A DNA stretch of 64,000 nt from the NCBI GenBank assembly GCA_020638995.1, contig JACKHM010000002.1:1922001-1986000 (forward strand). Direction: 5' to 3'. The stretch comes from Planctomycetaceae bacterium. Its GTDB lineage: Bacteria > Planctomycetota > Planctomycetia > Pirellulales > Pirellulaceae. The position numbers and the translations under genes are program-made. Position 1 is the first letter of the stretch, and each line of letters begins with the position of its first letter. Shown one piece after another: positions 8,941-18,862 of the stretch. Below the pieces are notes generated by a model. It was not told the DNA's origin. It was given only the letters and a program-made list of their open reading frames with translations, and ran no database searches.

Positions 8941-10098
8941 ATGCAATTTCGAAAAGGTGGTCAGGGAGACGAACGTCGTCGTCGAGTCTTTCGCGACGAG
9001 ATGCTTGCAGCCTCCAACGAAGACGGGGCTGCGTCTAGTGAAAGCTTGAAAACTGGCGACGACGTCGACGGGCGAACGTATTCCGACGCCGCTGCGGCAC
9101 AGCGTCAGCCATCGTTGACATCTCTCCTTCCCCAGCGATCGTTGACACTGGTGGCACTGTTCGTACTCGGCGGTATCGCGATCACGGGAATCGAGCTGCT
9201 CTACACAAAATTCTTCATTGGCTTGCCGGATCAATTTCGCGATTCACTCGCCGTCTTGGACGTCGCCAGTCGAGGCAGCGTTGCGCACTGGTTTGCCTCG
9301 CTAACGCTGTTTACTGGCGCAATCGCCTCGCAGTTGGTCTACTTAATTCGCCGTCACCGCCTCGATGACTACCGAGGACGCTATCGCGTATGGCACTGGG
9401 CAACTGTGTGCTTTTTGCTCGCCAGCTTCGATGCTGCGACTGGTGCACACGCGATACTTCAACCGGCGATGATTGAACTGACCGGAAAGACGTTGCTTGG
9501 CGACGGCACGATCTGGGTCGCAATCGTTCTAGGATGCGTCATCGCCACCTGCCTGGTGCGACTCGCAATCGAAGTCAGCGGCTCTCGGCTAGCTACATCT
9601 TTTTTGAGCCTGGCCGCTGGGTCTTATGTTGCCTTCCTCGTCGTCAGCTTTCATCCCGCATTGAGCACTGCCGAGTTGACTCGTGTTGTTGCGGAAAGTG
9701 CGACGCTGCTGGCAGGACACTTTGTGTTGGTTTACTCGGTTGCTTTATACGGTCGCCACGTCTATCAGGAAGCGCAGGGCACTCGACGCGCAACCCGCAA
9801 GAAGCCAGTCGTGTCAAAACCGTCAGAGCCGAAGCCAGAGACCGCCGCGCCGCGTAAACGAGCGAGACTTTTCGGTTCGAAGAACGTGCGAATCGATTCC
9901 GCTCACGAGAAGACATCCGGCGAATCGAAAACCGTCGAGGCTCCGACCATCAGCAAGAAATCGATTCAAAAAACCGTCGCAACGAACGTGAACGACCAGC
10001 CGGAAGAGTCCGATCGATCTATGTCAAAGGCAGAGCGCCGAAGGCTTCGGAAGTTGGAGCGGCGCCAACAACGGCAAGGAAGCGAAAGCGATGAATGA
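8941..10098 (+). CDS. Hypothetical membrane protein with charged C-terminal tail
   Basis: A 385-residue protein. Residues 1-65 are polar. About seven hydrophobic segments follow between 65 and 265 (LTLVALFVLGGIAITGIELL, VAHWFASLTLFTGAIASQLV, WATVCFLLASFDAATGAHAI, WVAIVLGCVIATCLVRLAIE, LATSFLSLAAGSYVAFLVV and ATLLAGHFVLVYSVALYG among them). The last 115 residues are rich in Lys, Arg and Glu and end MSKAERRRLRKLERRQQRQ. AGAGGGT stands just before the ATG. I do not recognise a family. It ends 107 bases before gltX on the same strand. Confidence 0.7.
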   Translation: MQFRKGGQGDERRRRVFRDEMLAASNEDGAASSESLKTGDDVDGRTYSDAAAAQRQPSLTSLLPQRSLTLVALFVLGGIAITGIELLYTKFFIGLPDQFRDSLAVLDVASRGSVAHWFASLTLFTGAIASQLVYLIRRHRLDDYRGRYRVWHWATVCFLLASFDAATGAHAILQPAMIELTGKTLLGDGTIWVAIVLGCVIATCLVRLAIEVSGSRLATSFLSLAAGSYVAFLVVSFHPALSTAELTRVVAESATLLAGHFVLVYSVALYGRHVYQEAQGTRRATRKKPVVSKPSEPKPETAAPRKRARLFGSKNVRIDSAHEKTSGESKTVEAPTISKKSIQKTVATNVNDQPEESDRSMSKAERRRLRKLERRQQRQGSESDE

Positions 10099-10205
10099 TT
10101 GCTGCCCCAAATCGTTCATCGCAGTAGCCGATCACTTGCCACCTATCGCGGTCAAAGAGTAAAACGACACACTTTGACCTTCGCCGCTCGCTCAGGCTCC
10201 AACTC

Positions 10206-11771
10206 ATGACCGTCCGAACACGCTTCGCCCCCAGTCCAACTGGCTATCTACACATTGGTGGAGTCCGCACCGCGCTGTTTAACTGGCTGTTTGCTCGTAA
10301 ACATGGCGGCCAGTTCATCCTGCGAATCGACGATACTGACCAGCAACGAAATGTCGAAGCGGCACTCGCACCGATCTTGGAAGGCTTTCGCTGGCTCGGA
10401 CTCGACTGGGACGAAGGCCCAGATGTCGGGGGACCTCATGCGCCCTACTTCCAATCGCAGCGCAGCGAACGGCATCAAGCAGCAGCTAAACAATTGCTGG
10501 ATTCGGGCTTTGCCTATCGCGACTATGCCAGCGCCGACGAGCTCCAAGCAGAGCGTGAAGCTGCGGAAAAAGAAAAACGCGACTTCGTCTATTCCCGCCG
10601 CTGGATGGCCGAAACCGACGCGCAAGCCATTGCTTTCGAAGCGGAAGGCCGATCGTTCGTCGTGCGGTTGAAAATGCCGCGCGAAGGAAAGTGTGAGTTT
10701 CGCGATCTGATTCGTGGGGACGTCGCTTTCGACTGGGCCAAGGAACAGGATCATGTCGTGCAGCGCGGCGATGGCTCTTGCTTGTACCATTTGGCCAGCG
10801 TCGTCGATGACGCGGACTTTGAGATCACCCACGTGATTCGTGCCGCCGAACACTTGTCGAACACGCCACGACAGATCTTTATCGCACAATCATTAGGGTA
10901 CGATTTGCCAGATTACGCTCACCTGCCCTACGTCGCAGAGCCCAACGGAACCGCAAAAATCAGCAAACGCAAGCTCGACAAGTATTTAAAAAATCGCGAC
11001 TTCAAGAGCCTGTGTGACCACGGCACTGCGATCGCCGCAGCCATCGGCCACGAAACCTCTGCCGATACGTTTAATCCGGTGATTGTCGACTTCTATCGCG
11101 AGGTCGGCTACCTGCCGGATGCCATTATTAACTACTTGCTGCTATTGGGCTGGTCGCTGGACGACAAGACGGAAGAGTTCACGCGAGACGAAATGATCAA
11201 GCACTTCTCGCTGGAACGGGTCAACAAGTCGCCGGCCAGCTTCGATCCGCAAAAGCTGTCCGCGTTTCAGTTGCGACACATGCAGCAGTTGCCGATCAAG
11301 CAAAAGGTCGCGATGGTGTTGCCATACCTGCAAAAGGTTGGCCATGTTGCCTCGCCGCCGGCCTGCGATACCGCTCCGATGCTGACGAAAATTGTCGAAG
11401 CCGCCGGCGACCGCATCAAGACGGCAGGCGACATCCTCGAGTTCGACGAGTTCTTTGTCAGTGACGACGCAATGCCATTCGACGAAAAGGCCTTCGAAAA
11501 ACGGGTCCGCAAAGAAGGTACACCCGAATTATTGAAGAGCTTTCGTAGCAAGCTGGCAGAACTCGAGCGATTCGACCACGAGACGTGCGAGGCTGCCTTG
11601 CGGTCCTTCATCGAGGCAAACGACATCAAGATCGGCGACATCATTCACGCGTTGCGAGTGGCGGTCACCGGCAAGGGTGTGGGGCTAGGGATGTTCGAGG
11701 CCTTGGAACTTCTTGGCAAAGACCGCTGCCTCGCCCGGATTGATCGCTGTCTCGAGCATGCTGCGGGCTAG
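10206..11771 (+). CDS. gltX: Glutamyl-tRNA synthetase
   Basis: A 521-residue class I aminoacyl-tRNA synthetase that charges tRNA-Glu with glutamate. The class signature PSPTGYLHIGG spans residues 9-19, and the KMSKS equivalent reads KISKRK at 251-256. The catalytic domain also has RIDDTDQQRN and the usual LYHLASVVDDADFEITHVIRAAEH stretch, and the C-terminal anticodon-binding domain is complete. Length is normal. The last four bases overlap the end of the convergent DUF1501 gene. Whether the enzyme is discriminating or also charges tRNA-Gln cannot be read here; no GatCAB genes are in the window. Confidence 0.96.
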   Translation: MTVRTRFAPSPTGYLHIGGVRTALFNWLFARKHGGQFILRIDDTDQQRNVEAALAPILEGFRWLGLDWDEGPDVGGPHAPYFQSQRSERHQAAAKQLLDSGFAYRDYASADELQAEREAAEKEKRDFVYSRRWMAETDAQAIAFEAEGRSFVVRLKMPREGKCEFRDLIRGDVAFDWAKEQDHVVQRGDGSCLYHLASVVDDADFEITHVIRAAEHLSNTPRQIFIAQSLGYDLPDYAHLPYVAEPNGTAKISKRKLDKYLKNRDFKSLCDHGTAIAAAIGHETSADTFNPVIVDFYREVGYLPDAIINYLLLLGWSLDDKTEEFTRDEMIKHFSLERVNKSPASFDPQKLSAFQLRHMQQLPIKQKVAMVLPYLQKVGHVASPPACDTAPMLTKIVEAAGDRIKTAGDILEFDEFFVSDDAMPFDEKAFEKRVRKEGTPELLKSFRSKLAELERFDHETCEAALRSFIEANDIKIGDIIHALRVAVTGKGVGLGMFEALELLGKDRCLARIDRCLEHAAG

Positions 11772-13144
11772 GTCAAAATCGACTCGATCTTCTTTCCCAC
11801 AATCAACTTGTGCGGACGGTTTTCACGATCGTACAAGACGGTGTTATGTGGAACACCAAGTAAGTGGTAGATCGTGGCTGCCATATCCGCCGGTTCATAC
11901 GGAGTGGAGGCCGGGTAAGCCCCAAGACGATCCGAAGCGCCCTCAACGCAACCTCGCTTGAGCCCCGCACCTGCCAACGCCAAGCTATAGACAAACGGCC
12001 AATGGTCTCGACCCGCATTCTTGTTGATTTGCGGAGTACGTCCGAATTCGGCCATTGGAACAATCAACACGTCGTTGAGCATACCGCGTTGCTCAATATC
12101 TTCGATGAGCGCCGACAACGCCGTATCCAAGGTCGGTCCGAGTGACTCCTTCATTTTTGTGAAATTCTGGCCGTGCGTGTCCCACGATCCCGAAGGCGTC
12201 TTGCACCAATGGACGTTAACGAAAGGCAGTCCTGCTTCGACCAACCGCCGTGCCAACAAGCAACTCTGCCCCACTTGATTCCAACCGTAACGCTCACGAA
12301 CCTTGGTCGGCTCTGCCGCTAGATCAAATGCTTGGTGGGTTGCGGCGGATGTTAGCATACCGAACGCGCGATCATAAAATACTTGTCGGGACTTCGCCGC
12401 TGCCACATCGAGCCGCTCGCGTTGCGAATCGATTTCCGCCAGCAGACCTCGGCGATCTCGCAAGCGCTGTACGGTGATCTCCGGCGCGATCGCCTCGATC
12501 CGGACCTTCTCCGCAGTGAGATCTTGATCGACACGAAACGGACTGTGACGATCACCCAAAAAGCCCGCGGACTGTCCATGAAGGACGGTACGATTCGAGC
12601 GCGTCATGACCGGCCCGAGTTGAACCCAGTTTGGCAAATGTCGGTCGCCTGGACGAAGGTGATCGAGCACGGCGCCAAAATGCGGAAAGTCAGAATCCGT
12701 AGGCGGGAAGTCGCCACGACCGCGAACGCTCGGTGGGTGCTCGTGCCCGGTCATCGCCGGCAGACAAGCTTGCACGTGATTCGTATTGCTATGCGCCATC
12801 GAACGCACGATTGCCATTCGATCCGCGAGCCTCGCGCACGATGGCAACAATTCGCTGATGCGAAAGCCTGACAGTTTGGTCGCGATATCACCGAATTCAC
12901 CCCGGACTCCGTCGGGTGCATTCGGCTTCGGATCCCACGTTTCGTGCTGCGGATGGCCACCGTGCAAGAACACAAAAATGACACTCTTCGCCGATCCAAA
13001 GCTGCCGTTCGATTCGGCGGCCTGCAGCCGCAGCAACTCGGGCAAACCAAGTCCCAGAGCGGTCGCACCGCCGATCGTCAAACATGCGCGGCGAGTTAAT
13101 CGACTCGCTTCGCGAAACTGACGGCAGCTATCCCTGGTTGTCAT
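11768..13144 (-). CDS. DUF1501 protein, Tat-exported
   Basis: A 458-residue protein with a twin-arginine-like leader (LTRRACLTIGGATALGLGLPELL) and the DUF1501 pattern: VIFVFLHGGHPQHETWDPKPNAPDGVRGEF near the start, SWDTHGQNF in the middle, and AEFGRTPQINKNAGRDHWP towards the end. DUF1501 proteins have an alkaline-phosphatase/sulfatase-like fold and are abundant in planctomycetes; their substrate is unknown. Unlike the second DUF1501 gene of this window, it has no PSD1 partner next to it. It converges on gltX with a four-base overlap. A plausible GGAG lies just upstream of the ATG (TAAGGAGGTCTCC on the plus-strand complement side is ambiguous). Confidence 0.9.
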   Translation of the reverse strand: MTTRDSCRQFREASRLTRRACLTIGGATALGLGLPELLRLQAAESNGSFGSAKSVIFVFLHGGHPQHETWDPKPNAPDGVRGEFGDIATKLSGFRISELLPSCARLADRMAIVRSMAHSNTNHVQACLPAMTGHEHPPSVRGRGDFPPTDSDFPHFGAVLDHLRPGDRHLPNWVQLGPVMTRSNRTVLHGQSAGFLGDRHSPFRVDQDLTAEKVRIEAIAPEITVQRLRDRRGLLAEIDSQRERLDVAAAKSRQVFYDRAFGMLTSAATHQAFDLAAEPTKVRERYGWNQVGQSCLLARRLVEAGLPFVNVHWCKTPSGSWDTHGQNFTKMKESLGPTLDTALSALIEDIEQRGMLNDVLIVPMAEFGRTPQINKNAGRDHWPFVYSLALAGAGLKRGCVEGASDRLGAYPASTPYEPADMAATIYHLLGVPHNTVLYDRENRPHKLIVGKKIESILT

Positions 13145-13348
13145 AAGGAGGTCTCCTGATGATTCATCAGTCTAGAAGGTTGTAAAACGCAACACCAGCT
13201 TAAGTTGCAGAAACCGCGAACGACGACAACTCCATGCTAGTCATCTTGTGCGGCGCCAAATCGTCCTAGATCATACACACTACGTCTCTGGCGGCATTGC
13301 GTGGTCGCCGACTCCAAATTCGAGAAATCCGACTAAAAGAGAGTTAAT

Positions 13349-14122
13349 ATGCTCCCAGGCATCAAGTTATTCGATCTAACCGGCCGCGCGGCGATTATTA
13401 CGGGGGGCTCGAAGGGGCTCGGACAGGCAATGGCTGCTGGTTTAGCGTCCGCGGGTGCTGACGTGCTGCTGACAAGCCGCAATGCCGACGAAGGCGCGGT
13501 GGCGGCCAAGGAGATTGCTGATACGTTCGGGCATCGGGCGATCGCCATGGCCGCAGACGTTACATCGCCAGACGCTTGTCAGGCCGTCACGCAGAAGACA
13601 ATCGACGAGTTTGGCAAGATCGACATTCTCATCAACAACGCGGGGATCAACATTCGCGGAGCGATCGACGAACTGACCTATGAACAATTCCAAGATGTCG
13701 AACGCACAAATGTCGATGGCGTGTGGCTCATGGCGAAGGCCGTGATTCCACACATGAAGTCCGCGAAGCACGGTCGCATTATTAACATGGCGAGCACGCT
13801 CGGCGTCGTCGGTCTCTCGAACCGGACACCCTATGCGACCAGCAAGGGCGCGGTTGTACAGATGACTCGGGCATTGGGACTCGAAATGGCGCCGTTCGGG
13901 ATCACATGCAACGCCATCTGTCCGGGTCCGTTCCTGACACCCATGAACAAGCCGATCGAACACGACGAGCAAACGAAGAAGTTTATCGTCGGCGCGGTGG
14001 CGTTAGAACGTTGGGGCCAGATGCAAGAGATTCAAGGCGCGGCTATCCTGCTGGCTAGCGACGCGTCCAGTTACATGACCGGCAGCCTGGTGACCGTCGA
14101 TGGCGGTTGGACGGCGAGATAA
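13349..14122 (+). CDS. Short-chain dehydrogenase/reductase
   Basis: A 257-residue classical SDR. The NAD(P) motif TGGSKGLG is at residues 18-25, NNAG at 96-99, the catalytic Ser at 149 and YATSK at 162-166. The C-terminus (ASYMTGSLVTVDGGWTAR-like) is the usual one. Closest recognisable relatives are gluconate 5-dehydrogenase and 3-oxoacyl-ACP reductase types, so it oxidises or reduces an alcohol/ketone on a small substrate. A weak purine run (AAAAGAGAG) precedes the ATG. The neighbour downstream is a flavin reductase, but the 79-base gap makes an operon only possible. Confidence 0.9.
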   Translation: MLPGIKLFDLTGRAAIITGGSKGLGQAMAAGLASAGADVLLTSRNADEGAVAAKEIADTFGHRAIAMAADVTSPDACQAVTQKTIDEFGKIDILINNAGINIRGAIDELTYEQFQDVERTNVDGVWLMAKAVIPHMKSAKHGRIINMASTLGVVGLSNRTPYATSKGAVVQMTRALGLEMAPFGITCNAICPGPFLTPMNKPIEHDEQTKKFIVGAVALERWGQMQEIQGAAILLASDASSYMTGSLVTVDGGWTAR

Positions 14123-14201
14123 GCAGTCTGTAGTTACCTTTTTGACTTGGTTCCAGGCCGATCTCTGACGGTCGACCGCCTTTGCCCTAAGGAGCACTAT
14201 C

Positions 14202-14678
14202 TTGACACTTGATTCGAAAGAACAACGGCGCATCCTCGGCAAGTTCGCGACGGGCGTTACCGTGGCGAGTACAAAGATTGGCGACGAGACTTGGGGGATG
14301 ACAGCCAACGCGGTCACCTCGCTGTCGCTCGAACCTCCACTTGTGATTTTGTGTATTCAAAAGGAAGGACAATCTCGCGCCAAGTTTGAAGAGGGCGGTT
14401 GCTTTGCGCTCAACATCTTGTCGGTCGACCAGCAAGAGATCTCCGACCGGTTCGCGTTCAAAGGCCCCAAGGACTTTTCTGGCCTTGATACGACGACGGC
14501 CAAAACCGGCGCTCCAATCTTGAAGGATGCTCTCGGCTGGGTGGACTGCCAGTTAAAAGAGATCCTGCCCGGCGGAGACCACGACATATTTGTTGGCGAA
14601 ATCGTCGCGGGCGGCGCACCGGAAGAAGGCTCGCCATTGCTATATTTCAGCGGCAAGTACGCGAAGTTGCCAACTTAG
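14202..14678 (+). CDS. Flavin reductase family protein (HpaC/RutF-like)
   Basis: A 158-residue FMN-binding split-barrel protein starting at TTG 14202. This start is supported by AAGGAG eight bases upstream and by the family N-terminus (RILGKFATGVTVAST). The signature MTANAVTSLSLEPPLVILCI (residues 26-45) and the C-terminal GSPLLYFSGKYAKL are typical. Members reduce FMN or FAD with NAD(P)H, often for a partner monooxygenase. No such partner is adjacent; the SDR gene lies just upstream. Confidence 0.88.
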   Translation: MTLDSKEQRRILGKFATGVTVASTKIGDETWGMTANAVTSLSLEPPLVILCIQKEGQSRAKFEEGGCFALNILSVDQQEISDRFAFKGPKDFSGLDTTTAKTGAPILKDALGWVDCQLKEILPGGDHDIFVGEIVAGGAPEEGSPLLYFSGKYAKLPT

Positions 14679-14755
14679 CCGAGACAAGTTCGAAGCATCG
14701 ATCCTGTCGCAGCCGAAGTCTCTTCGAACTCGGCTACAGAGGGACGAGGTAAGCA

Positions 14756-16126
14756 TTACGCTAGAACGTCATCCACTACGTGACCGTACACATCCGTCAG
14801 GCGAAAATCTCTGCCTGCATAACGATAGGTCAATCGCGTGTGGTCCAGGCCCAGCAAATGCAGCATCGTGGCATGTAAGTCGTGGAAGTGGATCTTGTTT
14901 TCGACCGCTTCGACGCCATGCTCGTCGGTCATTCCCACGCGTTGACCACCCTTCACACCACCACCAGCCATCCACATCGAGAATCCGGTCGAGTTATGAT
15001 CGCGGCCATCCTGATTCTTGACGTGCGGCGTACGCCCGAACTCTCCGCCCCAGACAACAAGCGTGTCTTTCAACATATCTCGCTGTTTGAGATCTGCCAA
15101 CAGAGCGGCGATCGGTTGGTCCGTGTTGCCGCAGTTCGAGGTTAACTTTGCCTTCAATCCGCCATGTTGATCCCAGTTCGCGTGGCACAACTCGATGTAC
15201 CTCACCCCAGACTCAGCAAAACGGCGAGCCAACAGGCATTGACGGCCAAAGTCGTCGGTCAGCTTCTCGCCGATACCGTAGCTCTCCATCGTCTCCTGCG
15301 TTTCGTTCGACAAATCCATCAGGTCAGGAACGGCACTCTGCATACGAAAAGCGAGTTCGTAGGACTCAATAACACCTTCGAGGTCGGGGCTGACCTGCTT
15401 CTGCGAGAGCAAATCACGATTCATTTCTTGCACGAGGTCCAGTTGATCGCGCTGAAGACCTGTCGAGAATCGCGTATTCGCGATGTTGCCAATCTGTGCC
15501 TGCGTCAATGGTCGGCCGAGTTGTCCGATCGAGGTTCCCTGATAAATCGCCGGCAGGAAGGCACAGCCATAGTTCTGTGCCCCGCCCACGCGAACTTCGG
15601 GGCTGATTGTAATGAAGCCTGGCAAATCCTGGTTTTCTGTCCCCAATCCGTACAACGACCAAGCGCCGACAGACGGGCGCACAAATCGGAAACTACCAGT
15701 GTGCAGTTGGAGATAGGCCTGCGGATGATTTGGCACGTCACCATATAAGCTGTTCAGGATGCACAGGTCATCAGCGTGCTTGGCCAAATGCGGAAACAAA
15801 TCGGAAATCGGCAGGCCGCTTTCACCGTGCTGCTTGAACTCCCAAGGCGACTTCATCAGCTTGCGGCCCTTTTGCTGGGGAGCGGGCTTACCATCGTCGG
15901 TCGCCAAATCTGGCTTGTAGTCGAACGTGTCGACATGCGAGGGCCCACCGCGCATGCAAAGGAAGATGACTCGCTTGGCCTTCGGCGCGAAATGGGTCTC
16001 CTTCGGCATCAGCGGATTCTCGTAGCCTGCCGATGCCTGGCTGCTAAGACCGGCAAATGCCATATACCCGAACCCACACGAAAGACCCTTCAGCATGTCG
16101 CGACGCGAGAACGGAAACTGTGTCAT
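14756..16126 (-). CDS. DUF1501 protein, Tat-exported, partner of PSD1 protein
   Basis: A 456-residue protein beginning MTQFPFSRRDMLKGLSCGFGY, a clear twin-arginine leader. The ATG at 16126 has AGAGGA upstream; the longer open frame to 16246 lies inside the preceding gene and is rejected. DUF1501 landmarks are VIFLCMRGGPSHVDTFDYKP, ELCHANWDQHGG and GEFGRTPHVKNQDGRDHN. It follows the PSD1/PSCyt1 gene by 22 bases on the same strand, the standard planctomycete pair. The pair is usually taken as an exported redox or carbohydrate-handling module of unknown substrate. Confidence 0.93.
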   Translation of the reverse strand: MTQFPFSRRDMLKGLSCGFGYMAFAGLSSQASAGYENPLMPKETHFAPKAKRVIFLCMRGGPSHVDTFDYKPDLATDDGKPAPQQKGRKLMKSPWEFKQHGESGLPISDLFPHLAKHADDLCILNSLYGDVPNHPQAYLQLHTGSFRFVRPSVGAWSLYGLGTENQDLPGFITISPEVRVGGAQNYGCAFLPAIYQGTSIGQLGRPLTQAQIGNIANTRFSTGLQRDQLDLVQEMNRDLLSQKQVSPDLEGVIESYELAFRMQSAVPDLMDLSNETQETMESYGIGEKLTDDFGRQCLLARRFAESGVRYIELCHANWDQHGGLKAKLTSNCGNTDQPIAALLADLKQRDMLKDTLVVWGGEFGRTPHVKNQDGRDHNSTGFSMWMAGGGVKGGQRVGMTDEHGVEAVENKIHFHDLHATMLHLLGLDHTRLTYRYAGRDFRLTDVYGHVVDDVLA

Positions 16127-16148
16127 CGAGCTATCCTCTAAATTGCCG

Positions 16149-18683
16149 TTAATCAATATACCGAAACTCGGCCGATCCGAACAAAGCCTGGCAGAACCCC
16201 GACCATGCGTGCGAGACGAGCTTTTCTTTGTCTTTCTCGGCAGCATTCATCTTGTCCGACGCCCGCTGAATAAACGCCAGCGAGCGCTCGATTTCAGCTT
16301 CGCTCGCCGAGCGCGAAAGCACCAGCTGAAAAGCAAAGTCGACTCGCGCAGGATCGTCCATAGCCGAATTGCCGAGCAACCGCTCGGCCAAAGCATCGGA
16401 GTTCTCCGTTACGAACTCGCTGTTCATCAAATACAAAGCCTGCGTCGGCACGTTGGTAACCTGGCGTTGTCCAACCAACATGCTCGGCTCGGCGAAATCA
16501 AACAGTTGCAACACCTCGGGCACAGCATTACGCAGGATCGGCAAATACACGCTGCGGTGATGATCTTCGGCTGCCAAATCTTGCGAAGAGGAGCCTCGAC
16601 CGTACTCGCCGTCGCCAAGCTCTGTAACCGGGGAACCTTTGGGAGCGATGAGATCGAGCTTTCCACTGGCAAAAAGAATAGCATCACGCAACGACTCAGC
16701 GTCCGCTCGTCGCGTCGTATGCCTCCAGAGAAAGAAGTTGTCTGGGTCGTTCTCATAGTTTTGTTCAGCGTGATCGGCGCTCAACTGGTAAGTGCGGCTT
16801 AGCACGATTTCGCGGATCAACTTTTTCACCGACCAATCGTTGGCAACCACTCGTCCAGCAAGGTAGTCGAGCAATTCCGGATGTGTTGGAAGTTCGCCGC
16901 TGATCCCGAAATTATCGACCGAGCGTACGATGCCCTCGCCGAACAAGTGCTGCCAAACACGGTTCGCCAGGACTCGAGCCGTCATGGGGTTGTCAGGGCT
17001 GGCGATCCAATTGGCATATTCCAAGCGGCCACTCTGTTCGGTGTCCAGGATCGGCTGCGTTAACTGCGGATCGAGGATCGTCAAAAAGCCGCGTTCCGCA
17101 ATACCGCTGGATTTGTCTGTCTCGCCACGAAGATAGATGGGGCTGTTTTCGACTGTTCCCTCTTCAACACCCATGGCAACCGGACCAGTCGGCGGTGACT
17201 TGGCATTACCCTTCTTTTTGGCATTCGTGGGCTTTGACGCCGGTGCGGCGAGTTGCTCACGCGCGGCGACAATGGCTTTCTGTAATTCCGCCCGCTCCTT
17301 TTGAAGTTTGGCGATCTTGCCGTCACCTTCCTTCACTTGAGCGATTTGCTTTGCCAGTTTTTTGTTCTGAGCTTGCAGGGCGGTCAATTGCTTGCGAACC
17401 GCAGCCTGTCCTTTAGTCGTGTTTACCGCTTCCGATTTGATTTCTTCTTCGCCGTCTGCCGACGAGGAGGTTGAAGGCTCGGACACCGTTAACGAAATCA
17501 ACTGACTTGCTTGACGGTTGCCTTGCGTGTTGGCCGTGCCATATAAGGTCTTCGTGCTGCGGAAGATTCCGGCGAGAGAGTAATACTCCTTCATTGGAAT
17601 CGGGTCGAACTTATGGTCGTGACAGCGAGCACAACTGGCCGTGAATGCCATGAATGCTCGCGTCGTAATATCGACTTGCTCGTCAACCATATCCATCCGA
17701 AAGATTTCCTTATCGCGTTCGTTCAGCAGCTTTGGCCCGAGCGCCAATAGACCGGTCGCGATGCGTTGCTCGTCGCCAGCATCGATTAACAAGTCGCCAG
17801 CAATTTGCTCGCGTATGAATTGGTCGAATGGCTTGTCTGCGTTGAACGATGAAATCACATAGTCGCGGTAACGCCATGCGTGGGGATACATGTAGTTGCG
17901 TTCACGACCATTCGATTCGGCATAGCGGACGACGTCTAACCAATGGCGGCCCCAGCGTTCGCCGAAACGCGGTGATTCGAGCAAACGATCTACAAGTGTG
18001 GCCAGCCATTCATTCGAGTCATCGCTTGCCGCGGCGCTCAGCTCTTCGGGTGTGGGTGGCAACCCCACCAAATCAAAATAAAGCCGACGGATCAAAGTCA
18101 ACCGATCAGCATCCGACACGGGGCTCAAATTCTGGTCTTCAAGCTTGGCTATGACGAAGCGGTCGATGTCGGAACGAGCCCAGTCCGGATTCTCCTTCGA
18201 CGCGGGCACGACGACTTTCGCCACAGGCTGGAACGCCCAATGTTTGCTTCCCTCGACAAAGTCGATCTCGCGTTTCGCCGAAGGAGACTTTGCATTTCGA
18301 GGATCGGGGGCGCCCATCCGCACCCATTTAACGAAATCAGCGATCACTTCCTCCGATAACTTCTCATTCGGAGGCATCTCGAACGATTCATGACGAATCG
18401 AATCAATGAGCAAACTTTCCGAAACATCTCCGGGGACGATAGCGTGCCCGGTTTCACCCCCCATCCGAATCCCGTCGCGGGTATCGAGCAGCAGTCCACC
18501 TTTGACTTCCTTCGACTCTGTCGAATGGCATTCGTAACACTTTTGGACCAGCACCGGACGAATCTTCCTCTCGAAGAACTCCAGTTGATCCGCGGGAATC
18601 TTTTGGGCTTGAACAACCGCGGGCAGCAAGGCAATCAGCACAAGGGTGCTGACGCGGGCGAGAGCGCAAACTGTTTGTTGCAT
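16149..18683 (-). CDS. PSCyt1/DUF1549/DUF1553 (PSD1) cytochrome protein
   Basis: An 844-residue exported protein. ATG 18683 begins MQQTVCALARVSTLVLIALLP, a signal peptide ending near VVQAQ; the frame continues upstream to 18740 but without signal character. Residues about 35-110 form the planctomycete cytochrome C domain with one CYECH haem site followed by VKGGLLLDTRDG. The DUF1549 domain follows (FGERWGRHWLDVVRYAESNG), with CARCHDHKFDPIPMKEYY, and then the DUF1553 domain. A Lys/Glu-rich coiled-coil insertion lies between them (about 400-500). It is presumably c-type haem-bearing and periplasmic. It is first in a two-gene operon with the DUF1501 gene. Confidence 0.93.
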   Translation of the reverse strand: MQQTVCALARVSTLVLIALLPAVVQAQKIPADQLEFFERKIRPVLVQKCYECHSTESKEVKGGLLLDTRDGIRMGGETGHAIVPGDVSESLLIDSIRHESFEMPPNEKLSEEVIADFVKWVRMGAPDPRNAKSPSAKREIDFVEGSKHWAFQPVAKVVVPASKENPDWARSDIDRFVIAKLEDQNLSPVSDADRLTLIRRLYFDLVGLPPTPEELSAAASDDSNEWLATLVDRLLESPRFGERWGRHWLDVVRYAESNGRERNYMYPHAWRYRDYVISSFNADKPFDQFIREQIAGDLLIDAGDEQRIATGLLALGPKLLNERDKEIFRMDMVDEQVDITTRAFMAFTASCARCHDHKFDPIPMKEYYSLAGIFRSTKTLYGTANTQGNRQASQLISLTVSEPSTSSSADGEEEIKSEAVNTTKGQAAVRKQLTALQAQNKKLAKQIAQVKEGDGKIAKLQKERAELQKAIVAAREQLAAPASKPTNAKKKGNAKSPPTGPVAMGVEEGTVENSPIYLRGETDKSSGIAERGFLTILDPQLTQPILDTEQSGRLEYANWIASPDNPMTARVLANRVWQHLFGEGIVRSVDNFGISGELPTHPELLDYLAGRVVANDWSVKKLIREIVLSRTYQLSADHAEQNYENDPDNFFLWRHTTRRADAESLRDAILFASGKLDLIAPKGSPVTELGDGEYGRGSSSQDLAAEDHHRSVYLPILRNAVPEVLQLFDFAEPSMLVGQRQVTNVPTQALYLMNSEFVTENSDALAERLLGNSAMDDPARVDFAFQLVLSRSASEAEIERSLAFIQRASDKMNAAEKDKEKLVSHAWSGFCQALFGSAEFRYID

Positions 18684-18812
18684 ATCAGTTCCGTCTGGCA
18701 AGGCGGGGCAGGGTGGGGGTGTCGATCTGCATTCGATCACGAGATAGATGCGCGAGGTGGCTGATTTATTTTAATGGTTAGACCAGGGCTTCATGCATGC
18801 AGCAGGGACAAG

Positions 18813-18857
18813 TCGCCCATCCTACGACACCTCCGCTGAACATTTTGCAATGGGCGA
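18813..18857. terminator. Inverted repeat downstream of ceramidase-like gene
   Basis: Arms TCGCCCAT (18813-18820) and ATGGGCGA (18850-18857) are perfect inverted copies ending six bases from the stop codon of the leftward ceramidase-like gene. There is no U-run, so this is at best a weak terminator or RNA-end structure. Confidence 0.3.
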
Positions 18858-18862
18858 TTCAA

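Noticed and set aside
16127..16246. 40-residue N-terminal extension of the DUF1501 gene
   Set aside because: It lies inside the PSD1 gene's end and precedes the real Tat leader; AGAGGA supports 16126.
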